Assembly: GCF_024868665.1 (NCBI RefSeq)
Contig: NW_026634123.1
Location: 1,162-65,161, forward strand
DNA: 64,000 bases
From: Triplophysa rosa
Lineage: Eukaryota; Chordata; Actinopteri; Cypriniformes; Nemacheilidae
Direction: 5' to 3'
Positions 36,501 through 49,118 of the stretch are shown in pieces (position 1 is the stretch's first letter; each line of letters opens with the position of its first letter). The translations under genes were made by a program, and so were the position numbers. The notes under the pieces are model-generated. The model was not told the origin of the DNA. It was given only the letters and a program-made list of their open reading frames with translations, and made no database searches.

Positions 36501-38824
36501 TTTCCCTCTGCTGGCTCTGCTGTTTGAAAAGTGTGAGCAGTCTACTCAGGGCGCTGACTGTGCATCTTCTGCAAGTTTTGACGTGGACATTCAGAACTTT
36601 GTACGCATTCAGGAGAAAGAGGGCAAGGCCTTCTTTAGTGAAGACCCTGAACTTGATAGCTTGGTAGGAGTCTTGCCCAGATGCTGTTGGAATAGTTTTT
36701 GTGGTGGTTTTAATTTCTAGATCTACCATTTTGGCATCAACACTCATGTTGCTGTTTTTATCTTCGTAGATGGTCAAGGCCATCCAGGTGCTGAGGATTC
36801 ATCTATTAGAGCTGGAGAAAGTTAGTGACCTGTGCAAGGACTTCTGCAGTCGTTACATTACCTGCCTCAAGACCAAGATGAACAGCGAGACACTGCTGAG
36901 TGGAGAGCAAGGCAGCCCGTACTCTCCGACCCATGACCAGGTAGACACTTACCACACTAATTTTTCACTTTTTACAAATAGGGTACAATTTGGACATCTA
37001 TTCCCAATGCAAGGCATGCAAATGTTATGAACAAACTCAAGTAGAAGGCAGTTAAACCAACACAATGCTTGAGAATTTAATACATACACGTACATACATA
37101 CAAATACAGTATCTTAAAAAAATATAAATCTAAACTTTCGCAGGATATGTAGACATTCATGAATAAGCTCATGTGCATTGGCTTCTATTCACTTTGTTAG
37201 CATTGTGCTCATATTATTACAATAAATCAAATTTAAATTTTACAACAAATTGCCTGTTTTATAATTTTCATATTATGATTTGTGTTGTCACATTAAAACC
37301 TTTCTTTAGTCAATTTCTAATGTCATCTATGCACATAAATGTGTACAAAAATTGGCAATTGTGCCAATTCATTGATGGCCACTACAGGATTAGGTGTGTA
37401 ACCTTTAGTTTATTTTTGCAGATGTCCAGCTCTTTCTCAGGCACCTTTAGTCCACAGGGCATTGTGGTGCCTACATCAGGCCATCAACAGGGCAATGTTA
37501 CCATGGCAACAGTCAATCCATCACAGGGGGTGATGGGTACGTTTCATTTCAAAAACTTGTTTTTTCTAACCATCTTACTGGTTGCAGAGTTTCTCTCATT
37601 CTGGTAATATCCACGTTTCATGCAGGTAACGCACTATATCAGCCAGTAACAGTCGTCACACCACAGGGGAAAGTTGTGACACAAGCCATCTCACCTGGAA
37701 CGATACATATTCAGAACTCACAGGTTTGCATTATTGCACACACTACACACAACCTTTTCAGACACAGATCACAAGCACATTCACTCACCGTGTTTCTCTA
37801 TGGCAGCTTCAACTTCAGCTCAATCAGGACTTGAGTTTCTTTGGTGTTGATGACAGCTCACCTAAAAACAAACGCGGTGTTCTTCCCAAACAAGCTACCA
37901 ATGTCATGCGCTCCTGGCTTTTCCAGCACATTGCAGTGAGGAGACTAACTCATTTTCAACTGACAAAGTGCACTGTTTTGATTTACCCGGTGTATTTCAT
38001 GAACAAATTTTAACTGTCTTCATCTAGCATCCCTATCCTACTGAAGAAGAGAAGAAACAGATTGCAACTCAAACTAACCTGACTTTACTGCAAGTTAATA
38101 ATTGGTAAGTTAATCTGACAGTAAAGCAATGTAGACGAATGACTGTGATGTAAAAATCATTCACACATAGACGTCTTCAGCTGTCTAATGCATGCACAGT
38201 TACCTTCTAAATCTAAAGCATTCTATGTGTTAGAGAAACGCCAGAGGGTGAATAGTTTGGAATGCTCTACATAGCCATCAGCTTTGTGCATCATACAAAA
38301 AAATGCTCATTTTTATGACACTGGATCTGTGCTTTAGGTTCATCAATGCCCGTAGACGGATCTTGCAGCCAATGCTGGATGCCAGCTGCTCAGAAACGCC
38401 CAAAACAAAGAAGAAAACTGCTCAGAGTCGCCCCCTACACCGCTTCTGGTCGGACTCCATCGCCTCTTCTGGAACCCAACAGCATCTAACAATGCCAGAT
38501 GGTATTGCCTCTACATAATGTGTTATAATTAGATATGTACAAATTTATTGGCCGTCAGTGTTGAAACATGATTATGTAGAATCAAAATATTGAATTCTCA
38601 AAAGTGGAATATTGTCGACGTTGTATGCAGGTAGTTTGGTTACAGTTGGGATGAACGTAGATGGCTTCCAAGCGCTTTCATCAGATGGTGCAACTCTTGC
38701 CATGCAACAGGTTATGATGGGAAATCACAGCGAGGACGAATCGGAAGAAAGCGACAATGAAGAAGGCGACACAGATTTGTCATCTGCCAACATGACTGGG
38801 TTGGGTTTAGATGTTACTGACTAA
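33534..38824 (+). CDS. pknox1: PKNOX1/PREP1, TALE homeodomain transcription factor
   Basis: Ten coding exons: 33534-33587, 36189-36319, 36492-36663, 36770-36940, 37422-37536, 37626-37723, 37807-37935, 38028-38104, 38338-38501, 38631-38824. Total 1305 nt, 434 residues (human 436). PKNOX1 is the partner of PBX proteins on DNA in the nucleus. The start MMATQSASLEQYQEGDQQ matches the family. The MEIS/PKNOX N-terminal domain follows (HPLFPLLALLFEKCEQSTQG, then MVKAIQVLRIHLLELEKVSD, CKDFCSRYI). Then come the Gln/Thr/Val-rich linker and the TALE homeodomain with NKRGVLPKQATNVMRSWLFQ, the HPYPTEEEKKQIA three-residue extension, and the recognition helix QVNNWFINARRRILQPML. The C-terminus is acidic (EDESEESDNEEGD). 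Both upstream neighbours and orientation match the human order NDUFV3-PKNOX1. Confidence 0.97.
33665..33910. repeat. Dispersed MITE-like repeat (GTTTCAGAGACGAGGCTTAA type)
   Basis: It starts CCAGGTTTCAGAGACGAGGC and ends with the imperfect inverse CTTGTCTATGAAACCGGGCC. A related, degraded copy lies at 53466-53670 beside element B (shared TTAAAATATATCA, TTGTTTTGTCT and CACACCAGTAAT/CACATCAGTAAT blocks). Confidence 0.7.
34495..35020 (+). mobile_element. Non-LTR retrotransposon 3' end
   Basis: A short frame reads FELLPSGRRFRALNTRTSRH and continues NSFFPQAISLLNR before a stop, which is the C-terminal signature of several fish LINE ORF2 proteins. A 3' untranslated stretch follows, ending CAATAAAGCTCTTCTGATTCTGAT with a short repeat-like tail. 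It is 5'-truncated and lies in a pknox1 intron. Confidence 0.65.
35154..35757. mobile_element. PIF/Harbinger-like MITE
   Basis: The ends GGCCATGAACACACTTGACG and the inverse (CAAGTGTGAACACGGCC) are flanked by TTA at 35151-35153 and 35758-35760. A 3-bp TTA/TWA duplication is typical of PIF/Harbinger elements. The inner termini also pair (GTCTTTTTTGAC with TTCAAAAAAGAAGTC, and GAGCGCTTTTTTA with AAAAAAGCGCTCGTG). It has no ORF of note and lies in the pknox1 intron. Confidence 0.8.
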
Positions 38825-40380
38825 GCTACGTGGATTGCAGAACACACACTGCATGCTTGCATAGATTTTCAGCCAAGCTGATACTTGTGCACTACAAAAA
38901 AAACATTTAGAGTACTGTATGTGGGCTTTTTACAATACACAAACACACATGAACAGTTTACAGACAGCACAATGTCACGCAAGGGTGTGGTGTGTGTGCA
39001 TTATAGCGCCTGTTTTTATTGCATAGCTGTGCAGGTAAGTGCACTTTTAGGTATGAGATACACTTTGTGAAAATAGACAGAAAATGCAAGTAAACACACT
39101 GAGGCAAGTTTTAAACTCCTTTAGTATTTGTTTTCTGTATTAACTAAGTTGAATGCCAAGATTTGAGAGTTTGTGCTGGTTTGTGCTGGTTTTATTCACA
39201 CTGCATGCTAATGTTTGTTCACTACTATTGAGAGCATCTGCAAGACAGAGTCTGAGGACAAAAGAGATTCTTATTTTTATATATGAGCATTGTATAAACA
39301 AAGTGGGTTTTTTTTCTTTTTTGTTAGTTTGTGTTTTATAAGGAATATTTATGTACAGAAACATAGCTATGTGCCCTACTTTCAAGGGATGATTTAAATT
39401 TTTTAGGAAAAAGGGAAAAAAAGATGTTGGACTTAAAAAACATTTTTAATATTTAAATTGGTTTTAACACACTTACAAAATTGCCTTACATCTTTTGTAA
39501 AACTATTACACTAATAAGCACAGAAAGCCTAATGCATTGACTATATTCAGTAATGAGTTGTAGTATCTTCCAGTTTATCGTCCTAGCTGAATATGTTTCT
39601 TCGTTTCAGAGGGGGCTCTTTGTTTTCGCTCTAGGACAATGTATATTTGATCTAACACACATAATGCTTCCAAAATCAAACAGATCTGTTAAAAATGCTT
39701 TGGAATGAAAGGTGGCATAAAATGTCTTTTTTAAGGTCAAGTTGCCACAACACTGTACATTCTCTGTTGCTTTTTGAGAATTGTTTAAGGACGGTAGAAG
39801 TACAGTAGTGTTTCATATTAAAAAGTTTTGCAACATTGAAAATACATGGATTTTCTTTGCATCAATGGGGGCTTTTTGTCTCTGTATTTATTATGTATTT
39901 TAAGTATATTATCACTTCTTTGTCTGTGAAAATACTCAAGTGTAATTAATCATGACACATCAGAAGAAAGTTTGGCAGGTTATTATACTTTAAACAAAAG
40001 CAAGTACTGTAGCGGGTTGGCATAAGACTACTTACAGCAAATAAAATATTTTCCAGTTTGAATGCACATGACAATTTCTGTCTCGCATGTAATTACAGAA
40101 TTTATTTATTTATGTGTATTTAAAAATTAAACATAATTGTTTAATCATTAATCATAGCTGGTAGTTGCAGGAGTTATCATTTCTTCTCTCTGTAGGAAAA
40201 AAGAAAGTTATTAGTTTCCAGTTTAACTGTTGTTTGATTTTTTTAAACCACAGGGGGGCACTGATATATCAAATAACTTCACATGATACACATGAATCAC
40301 ATGATAAGACTTGTGACCATCACATCACAATGAACGTTCTTTCATAAAAACACAAGTAGGCCCATTAATTGTACATGTGA
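38825..40380. other. pknox1 3' UTR and convergent gene ends
   Basis: The pknox1 stop is followed by about 1.2 kb of AT-rich UTR-like sequence with an AATAAA at 40040-40045. tmprss3 ends at 40381 on the opposite strand, and TTTATT motifs near 40100 could be its poly(A) signal. The two genes therefore end tail-to-tail and their transcripts may touch. No other gene is seen. Confidence 0.5.
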
Positions 40381-43300
40381 CTACTTGGTTTCCTTCGGAT
40401 CAACCACATTCATTTCTGCTCTCATATTTAGATTCACAATCATTATCCTGACCTCCATCTGCATACGTATCCAAGTTAGGGACTGTGTGATGCGTGTGTA
40501 AACGCCAGGTTTGTTCTTTTCTGCGCACCCTTGGCCCCAGCTCGTGGCCCCTACTAATTTCCAGATAGAGGAATCCTCGCAAGCCAGCGGACCACCGCTG
40601 TCACCCTATCACCCACAATTAATACTATTATTAAGGAAAACAATCACAGAATTTCAGGGGCATTTTCCTCTGCTAAATCCGTAGTTTTTTACCTGGCAGG
40701 AGTCTGTTCCTCCCTCTAGGTACCCCGCACATATCATGTCTGGTGATATGTAACCTTGGTAAACATCCGGCTGAGTGCAGGCCTTAGTGGAGATCAGTGG
40801 TACTGTTGCTGAATGCATAGACACACTAGCTTCACCTAGATTACAGAAAACATAACCTGTAACTGTATCTAGTCTGATAAGGTCAGGGATATTGATAAAT
40901 TGTACATTGTAAATACACTCTAAGTCTTCCAAATGTACTTATACCCTCTTTTTCTCATCCTCTGCAGACTCACCCCCATCCTCAGTGGCTCCCCAACCTG
41001 AGATCCAGCACATCTTGCCATCTTCAAATTCCTCGCCAAAGTTTGGCAGACAGATAGGCTCGACAAAACCTCAGAAAAAAGGGGTACACCATTTTATCAA
41101 ATTAGCCTTTTCATTACAGTTGATGCTAAACGGGAATAAGATCATAACAAGAATGTCACAAAGAAGAAAGAAAATATGCCCAGTTATGTCACATGCAGGT
41201 TATTACACTTAAATAAACACCAACACCAAATGTCCTTCTGTTGAAGATACCATTGAAGTTGAGAGGCTGCTCCAGTTTAAGCATAGCAATGTCATAGTCC
41301 AAGCCTTTGGGTCTATAGCGACTGTGATATATGATCTTCTCCACTGAAAGGGCCTTTGCACCATTCACTGGCTGTTCTATTAATCCCACATACACTGACC
41401 AAAAAGTAGGAAATGCGAACCTGAAAAAAGACACGTTATGATCACTTCTATTAAACTTTCTGAAAATGTATTTTGAATGGACATTATAAACTCACCCGTA
41501 CACACAATGTGCAGCAGTCAGCATCCAGTAAGATGATACAATGGAGCCTCCACACAGGTGCTCATTTTTAAAGTGTAAACTGACCTGCCATGGAAACTGG
41601 CCCTCAATTGACAGATTTCCACCAACTATACGAGCACTGAACTGAGGTCTGGAACCACATGCTTTGGATGTACACAATAATGAGGAGAGCGAAATAAAAC
41701 AAAAGGGTTTGCAGATATAACACTGGTATGACCTTTTTATTCACAAAGCTTTAAGTTTATCATATGGACAGCGTGAGTTCTAAAATTTCTAACAGCAAAT
41801 TACCTTCTTACCTAAACACTTCAGTGTTATTACCCTCCCCAAACTGCACTGGGATTTACTAGGAAAAAAGAATGCAGCAAAATTATATGGATGCTTGATA
41901 AATGCTATACAGACAGGTCTCTATATGCAAGTGTTAATTCTATTTGACTTTGAGACTTTGCAGGCTCACACTAAAGTACCATGCTGATGTTTAAAGTGCT
42001 TAAAATATTTCATGTGAAATAATAAGATGCAGTTGGGGCTTTAATGCACCTTAAGCTATTGGCAAAAGAACAGAGGCCTGCTTTGGGGGATTTGTGCACA
42101 AAAATCTCTTCAAAGTTAAAATATTATGCAAAAGATTTGATCTGTTTTATTGTGAAAAGAAAGTATAACACAGAAACTCTCAGGAAGGCCTATGCTGTTT
42201 TAAGTGAATATCTAAGTGCTGTACAATTTTTTTGCATTCTACAGTATACTTTCATAAGTTGGAGTTTAAAACATCCAAGCCGGTGTATGTAGTTGCTAAG
42301 GATACCTGGAAGGTTTGTGACAAACTGCTACCTTGCAAGTGTAGCCAGGCATTGCTTTTGCTATGGTTTTCTGGGTACCTGTTTGGGTGATGCTACGGTG
42401 TTCTGGTTCTATACTAGCCATTGAAACTGACCCCCATGTCTCTATCATATTTAGACACTTGGATTTAAAGGTTCCTCTAATGTTAAACGGATCTTTTGTC
42501 ATATAGTAATGTAAGTATAGTAATGTCTAAAGAAAATACCCTAAACTAGAATTATGAAATGTTCCATCACACCTGATATTAGTTATGCTGTGTATCTTGA
42601 TGACCTGCTTGGTATTTGTGTAGTTCAGACTTATTGACACAAGGTTTATTTGGAAGTCCTGCTCAATAGAAGACAGAGGACGGGACTTTGACTCCACATA
42701 TCTGTCAGAGAGGGGGGAAATAAAAACAAACCTAAAGGAACAGTTCACCCCAAAATGAAAATTCTATCATCATTTACTTATCCTGAAGTTGTTCCAAACC
42801 TGTATGAATTACTTTGTTCTGCTGAACACAACCAATATTTGGAAGAATGTTCAATTCTGGAACATCATTGCATACCATAGTAGGAAAAGGTGCCCCAGAA
42901 CTGTTTGCTTTCCTAAATTCTTCAAAATATTTCATTGTGTGTTCGTCAGAACAAAAAATATACAATAAAATATACAATAAAAAACATTCTACTATGGTAG
43001 TAGTGAATGATGTCCCAGAACTGAAAATCGCTAACATTTTTACAAATATCTTTGTGTTCAACAGACAGAAATTTATTTTTTGGGTGAACTATCCCTTCAA
43101 AATCTGATTTTATATTATAACACAATCATGGTTGTAGTATGCAATGCAAAACAAAAATATGTTCCCATATGTCCCTAGTATTTTACAAATGTTCACATGT
43201 TTTTATTCAATGAATAAACTAGAAAAGGACTGTTTGTCAATAAATACTTTGATGTTGGCCTGATAAAACTAAAAAAGCTTAAAAAGCTGTTGACTTAAGA

Positions 43301-43806
43301 CAGACAGAGTGGAATAAGAATCTGGAATATATGTCATGCCAACACACCAGAGAATTTTTAGATGAAACGCGTATCCAGGCTGATATAAAAATACATGGGA
43401 CTGTCAACAGATGGCAAGTTTAAAGTTTGTACAGACCTTTTATACAAGTACCACCTAAAAAATCTGTAGATTTTAACACAAGGTGTGCCATATTTATTTA
43501 AAAATTCCTGAAAGAGGTGAGCTTTGTGTCCACACGTAAAGATTTAGATGGATTCTGACATTCTCACTACGTGTGTAGTTGAGGGCGTGACAAAAAGTTC
43601 ACACCAAGACATGACCGTATTCAGTACCTGGAATAGCCGAGCTGTTTGCAAGCAGAGAGGGAAAGATCAGAGTCCCAGCCATCAGCACAAACAGTTCTCC
43701 AGACCCCATCAGTAAGCACCTGAAGTACAGAGCTCTTACCACTCAAACGCACTGCATGACACACACGCACGCACACACACACACACACGCACGCACGCAC
43801 GCACAG

Positions 43807-43837
<31 letters not shown>

Positions 43838-45753
43838 GTTAGTTTTATAACAACAGTATTCAAGAACAGTAATGTATGGATATTTTCTTAACTTACCACA
43901 GCTGAGCTCATCTTCTCCATGTTCACAGTCTACATAGCCATCACACTGCGCAGACATGCTGACGCATCCAGAGGAACCACACCGAAACTTTCCCATACAA
44001 CTCAATCCCACTAATGACAGAAAAATTTGACATTATGTGGGATAGGCAATAATGATAATTATATGCATTCATTTTACTGCACAAAGCCCATTAATACACA
44101 ACAATGGAAAAATAAAAAAGTAAAGCCTTACGCTAATCATTTTAAATGCATAATGACTCAATGAATTTAAGATGTTGATGATTACTGCACTATATAATAA
44201 TGACCGTACATCACCTATTGACATACTTTAGGAAGATGACTCAATAAAATGAGGTCTCGGTTTGTATTTGTCATCCAGAGTTGCAGACATCATTTGCACA
44301 ATTTAGGGTTGTGCAATCTAATAAAGTTTAATCTGGTAATTATTCAGCACAGTTGTGTCGGTTGGTCTTTGCTACAGTTGTGTGAAGTCTTGCACTTTAT
44401 ACTTACCTCCCAGTCCAACGGCAAGCACAAAGATGAGGACGAGAAGTACACATGCCCCAATAAGTATTTCCATCCGACGTGCAAACAGACTTCCACGCAG
44501 TGTTTTCTCCTCAGCTAGATTGTTAGAGAAGAAAAGTCATAGCATAAATGTTTGCTTGAAAACAAACTTTTTAAACACGGCCTTTTTAAATCGGATTCCT
44601 CCATCATCACTTTCATCACTATGACATTTATGTACAACAACAACAACAAAAAAGTTACACACAGGGCCGGCCCAAGTGTGCCCCCAATACAATCGACTAT
44701 TGTCAATGTTTGATTATTTGCATGCACACTTTAAATCTAACACACCTAATGTCATAAATGTCATAAAAACAAAAACACATAGCCTAAACCTTGCATTACA
44801 AGTGTATTGTGATTGCCAAAACATTTGAAAATTACAATTTTAGGTGAACAGTTGTGTAACTTACACAAATCCATGAGTCATACTTTTTTAATTCATATTT
44901 TTGTAGGTTGAAGTAATTGAGGTTGAGGTGGAGCCAGTGTAAAATAGTATAAAATATGAGAAAATTGCTGAACATGTCTGAAAATGTACCTGTAGCAAAG
45001 GGTTGGACTTTGGTAACTGGCATTGAGGAGCTGGGCTGGGTCGAGGCATTGATTTGGGTTTCTGATGTGTCTTCAAAAGCTGGTTTGACAATGTTGCTGT
45101 CAGGTGCAGTACTGGCACTTGGACAGTCAAGAGGACTGACTTTGAGCGTGTTTGGTGTATCGATAGCAGGAATGTCATCCTCTGTTACAGAGACTACCTC
45201 TATTCTCTCGGAAACAATGTGCTCCGCTGTCCCCTGTAAGAAAGCGTGGATTCTCAAGACTGATTCAGCATGTATGAGTGTTCTGTACATAAAGCATCAC
45301 TGTGCTAGGCTGATGGCAATATGCTCAGCATGACATGCCCTTATTTTCAAAATTCAAAAAGGGAACAACACATTGTAAGAGAAATATCCAGATATTATTA
45401 TTACTTGTTCACTATTTAATAATGTTTGGCTATGATGATGATGTCATTTGAAAACTTTTCAGTCGTAGCAGAAGTATATTTTGGATTATTTATGTATCCT
45501 AAATTTGATTTATTTACAAAAAAAAAACATTTGAGACCCAGTGATTTAAATACTCAAAAATTGTTGAAGCTGTCATCAGAATCAAACCCACAGGTATGAA
45601 AATTACGATATTACGAGCACACATTAAAGAGTTACTCCATGGCCTCACCTGTGAATCTATATGGGTGCTCTCTGTGTTGGGTATGGATTCTCCATTTACA
45701 TCAGCCTCAACCTCAACACCTGTGGTAGACTCCAACTCCTCTAAATTTGCCAT
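40381..45753 (-). CDS. tmprss3: TMPRSS3-like type II transmembrane serine protease
   Basis: Twelve exons on the minus strand: 45753-45649, 45233-44990, 44514-44407, 44010-43897, 43751-43628, 42701-42573, 41843-41812, 41661-41496, 41420-41251, 41069-40974, 40835-40693, 40605-40381. Total 1656 nt, 551 residues, every phase consistent. Order: acidic cytoplasmic N-terminus; transmembrane helix ([20 protein letters not shown]); LDLR class A module ([20 protein letters not shown]); SRCR domain ([20 protein letters not shown]); a 32-nt exon whose residues VITLKC resemble human TMPRSS3 VVTLQC; then the S1 protease. Activation cleavage is at R|IVGG, the catalytic His in LTAAHC, Asp in [10 protein letters not shown], and Ser in CQ-GDSGGP, with DSC as the trypsin-like S1 pocket. 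Hallmark similarity to TMPRSS3 includes [18 protein letters not shown] and [12 protein letters not shown]. Human TMPRSS3 (454 residues) is a hearing-loss gene; this protein is about 100 residues longer, mainly in the cytoplasmic part. Confidence 0.93.
42733..43102. repeat. Palindromic MITE-like repeat, copy 3
   Basis: It runs from AAAGGAACAGTTCACCCCAA to TTGGGTGAACTATCCCTT, with inverted internal blocks. Same family as 891-1275; it lies in intron 5 of tmprss3. Confidence 0.75.
43762..43838. repeat. (AC/GC)n microsatellite
   Basis: A dinucleotide tract of CACACACA broken by GCACGCAC units lies 11 bases beyond the acceptor end of tmprss3 exon 5 (43751). On the gene's strand it reads GTGTGTG immediately upstream of the acceptor and takes the place of a normal pyrimidine tract. 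Confidence 0.95.
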
Positions 45754-46690
45754 TTCTTACTTCATACATTCATATTAAAAACTCTTAAATATATACTTTC
45801 AGATTTAGATTTATCTGCAGAAAGAGATAAAAGGAAAAAAGAACAGTTTACAAAACAATGGAGAAGGAAGCAGTAATACTGAATACTGAAAAGCATGGTG
45901 GACAGAACACAAGGATACAAATGTACAAAAGTCTAATTTACCCAATTGAGTTATAAAATCCATTTGGTCCGATTAGCTTGAAACATTTCAGTTTTCTGTA
46001 GAACATTTTTGGTCTTCATTGGTCTCCTTCACACAGACACAGACACAGACACTTTGTGATAAAGTGGGACACCTGAGCAGGGGAGCACTGAGAAGTTGTG
46101 TCATTGTGAGACGAGATCGGGTGACCCCATCATCTCCCTGAACACAAGCTCATGTTACAGAAGCCTGTTGCCCTGATCAAATGCAGGGGGACACAAATAA
46201 AGACATGGCTTTGTAAATAATTAATTGTGATATATTTAAAATGTTCATGAAATAAACTGTGATTATGATATTTTAGGACCATTTGGTCTAGAAATGGACC
46301 ATCAAAGTGTAGCATTGAGTGTGGTTTTATTAAATATTTTAGTTATGGTTCATTTTTAGTAATTGATGGAATTAATTGCTGCATCTGTTTAAATAAATGA
46401 AATATATGCAGTACTTAAATCTGAACAGTAAATGTTGACAGATAAAAGAAAAAGTGAGTTTGCCCATATAAACTGCACACAGAGACTTAAATATGTATTT
46501 ATATAAAGATTCAAAGTTATATACATCTCGTCAACTTTAAATATTGGTAAGACTTGGTAAGATAATGGTGAAGTTTAAAAAGAGTCAGTAAGCCTAAGGG
46601 TTTGACCTTTGACATTAGCCTGGTGGTTTGCCAAGTGCTGGGGTTTTGAAGATGTTCTGGGAAAATCTATCTGGCCACATTTACTCACAG
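45754..46690. other. 5' flank of tmprss3; no other gene
   Basis: Mostly AT-rich. It has a short (CAGACA)n run at 46030-46050 and no recognisable coding exon. It presumably holds the tmprss3 promoter and non-coding first exon, but no signal fixes either. Confidence 0.4.
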
Positions 46691-46984
46691 GATCACAGGA
46701 ACTCTACTCTTTTGGAATTCCTAGAATTCTAAAATTCAGGGTAGCATAGAAGGGGTTACCGGGGTTCCTCAAGGATCTGTGATTAGACCGATCATATTTT
46801 TTCCATTTATACAGCATACTTAGGTCCAAACTCACGGCTTCTTGCTTCACTGCTGACAACTTGCCAGTTTTCTTTTTATTTACATCCAAAATAAAACATC
46901 CAGTTTAGCACATATTGAAGCCTGGCTGGAAGACATATCAGCTTGGATGGGAGAGCACTACCTCCAACTCAAATTAGCCAGGAC
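46691..46984 (+). mobile_element. L2-like LINE reverse-transcriptase remnant, left half
   Basis: The plus strand has GVTGVPQGSVIRPIIFFPFI (the RT motif GVPQGSVLGPLLF) near 46755-46810 and AHIEAWLEDISAWMGEHYLQ then LKLART near 46908-46982, with frame breaks. The matching downstream half continues at 50575 after the inserted hAT element. Confidence 0.8.
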
Positions 46985-47422
46985 CAGTGGCGGTTTTAGC
47001 TGTATGGTATTTGCCCTGAGCAAAACCCCTATTTAGCGCCCCCAACTCCAACCCTCCCACCCACCATCAGAAACTCAACATTTTGCATTTGCTTTAATTT
47101 GCTATAAAAACAAAAATAAATACAGTATTTAATCACAAAAGTAAATTGTGTTTTAACTAAACAATAAAAACTACATTTCCATTAAACCTGTATATTCTTT
47201 GATGTACAGTCATCAGTTACATTCTAAGAAATCTGTCCTGCGATGCTTCATACTGATGACAATAAGACCACTGATGTGTTCTTGTGACATGCAAACCTCT
47301 GATTTGAACTGCACTGAAATACAACAATGCATTAAGATACTGTTTAGCAGTCTGACACCCTATATTGAAGGTAAACACATGTGATTATGCAGAATTTAAC
47401 ATTTAATGTGGCTAAGTGGTTT

Positions 47423-47575
47423 TCCTGTGGCTCAGTGGTTAGAGCGTGGCGCTAGCAACGCCAAGATCATGGGTTCGATCCCAGGGGACTGCACATACTC
47501 AGAAACACATGTATAGTATAATGCAATGTACTGTAAGTTGCTTTGGATAAAAGCCTGCCAAATGCGTAAATGTAA
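47423..47575 (+). repeat. tRNA-derived SINE
   Basis: The head is tRNA-like: box A-type TGGCTCAGTGGTTAGAGC and box B GGTTCGATCCC (47472-47482). It is followed by a body ending TTGCTTTGGATAAAAGCCTG, then AAATGCGTAAATGTAAA. The anticodon arm region is not well preserved and the tail is SINE-like, so this is not a functional tRNA gene. Confidence 0.8.
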
Positions 47576-49118
47576 AATGCAAACTTGGCTAATTCTAGGC
47601 ATACGACCCAGTATACTACGGAAAAAAATTACATGATATCAGCAAAACCTAGATGTCTTGTAATTTGGCCTTTTATGCCAGCATTGGAGACTACTGACCT
47701 CAGGTCAGCACCTAGTCAATACATAAGGGATATTTTATATAAACGTTATGCATATTACACTCATAGTGACATGAATGATAGTTGCATCCATAGGCCAACT
47801 TGATTTTTTTGCACGTTTTTGTTCTGCATTTTTTCTAATGTGGGTAGCTGAATGCCTTTTCTCATCTTTAATGGTTTTGTGTGTTGGTATTAGAAGTTCT
47901 GCCGTTCACCTCCCGCTGCGCCCCTCCTTCTCGCACTTTTGAACGAAATGTGTTCGGGTAGTGCTGCGCAGACCGATCAGCAGCATACATCAAAGCATCA
48001 CGAGAGCAATACGAAAGAATACTGCGCATTGTGATTTTGAAGCGCTCTTGCGCTACTTGATTCTCATGTGCCGATCAGTCAGCATAGCGCTGCCAGTAGT
48101 CTAACACACCTCTCTTGGTGGTGCGTGTAAGCTCCGAGTCCCGATCAGGTTTGATCGCACAGTGATATGGAATGATTGGCGTGTCGTGCAAATGAGCGGT
48201 AAAACGCGATCGCGCATTGAATTCCGCACTTTATTCAGCCGCCTCATGCCGCCCCCTTCAAGATGCCTCCCTGGGCGGTTGCCCACGTCGCCCATGCCTA
48301 AATCTGTCACGAAGGTGCATGGAGAAGAACCCAAATGCAGGCAGGCAATGGCAATGAAGGGGTTAATGGAATATATTTATTAAACAATAGGCAAAACAGA
48401 AACAAAACACCCACGAGGGGGGTAAAAAACAAGACAGGAAAAATAAACTAGACTGGACTAAACTAACATAACACTTGACAAACTAAACTAAACACTTACT
48501 AAGACTGGACTGGGATCTTTACACAGCAACACAGGATCACAGGAACACTGACTGGCACGATACACATACACGACGTAGTACAATCCACGAGCACAAGACA
48601 AAGAAACAAGAGGGTATTTAAAGGGAAGACAAACGAGGGATAATTAACACAGGGCAGGTGTGGGTAATAAAAAACACTCAGGGAAAGATAACAAGGAAAC
48701 GAGAGGAGCGGGGCCAATGACAAGACACTGGAGAGAACGTATATTATTGTCAAAAGGACAATAATATGTTTCTCTCCACACATAACCAAAGACTTTGTCA
48801 TGGCTCTGCTACAGGACCAAGAAAAACATGACTAAATGAAGCAGAGCCATGACAGAAGCCCCCCCCCCTTTAATGAGCACCTCCAGGTGCTCACCAAGGG
48901 GTAGACGGACGAGACAAGACAGACAGGACAAGACAAAACAAAGAAAACAAAATCAAGGGCAGACAAGACACAATAACCAAGGGACTAGGGTGAGACAATA
49001 AAAACAACAAACATGGGAGGGGGGAGGGACCAAACCAGGGCCCATAGGGGGCAGTCCATGGGGGTGGGGAGAAGTCCCAGTCCCCGGCTGCGCTCGAGGG
49101 CGTGTAGTCCTAGGGGAC

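Noticed and set aside
41812..41868. Alternative acceptor (CCCAG at 41855) for the 32-nt tmprss3 exon
   Set aside because: Using it would bring in-frame TAA into the exon. The acceptor at 41844 gives VITLKC, matching the TMPRSS3 family and the phases on both sides.
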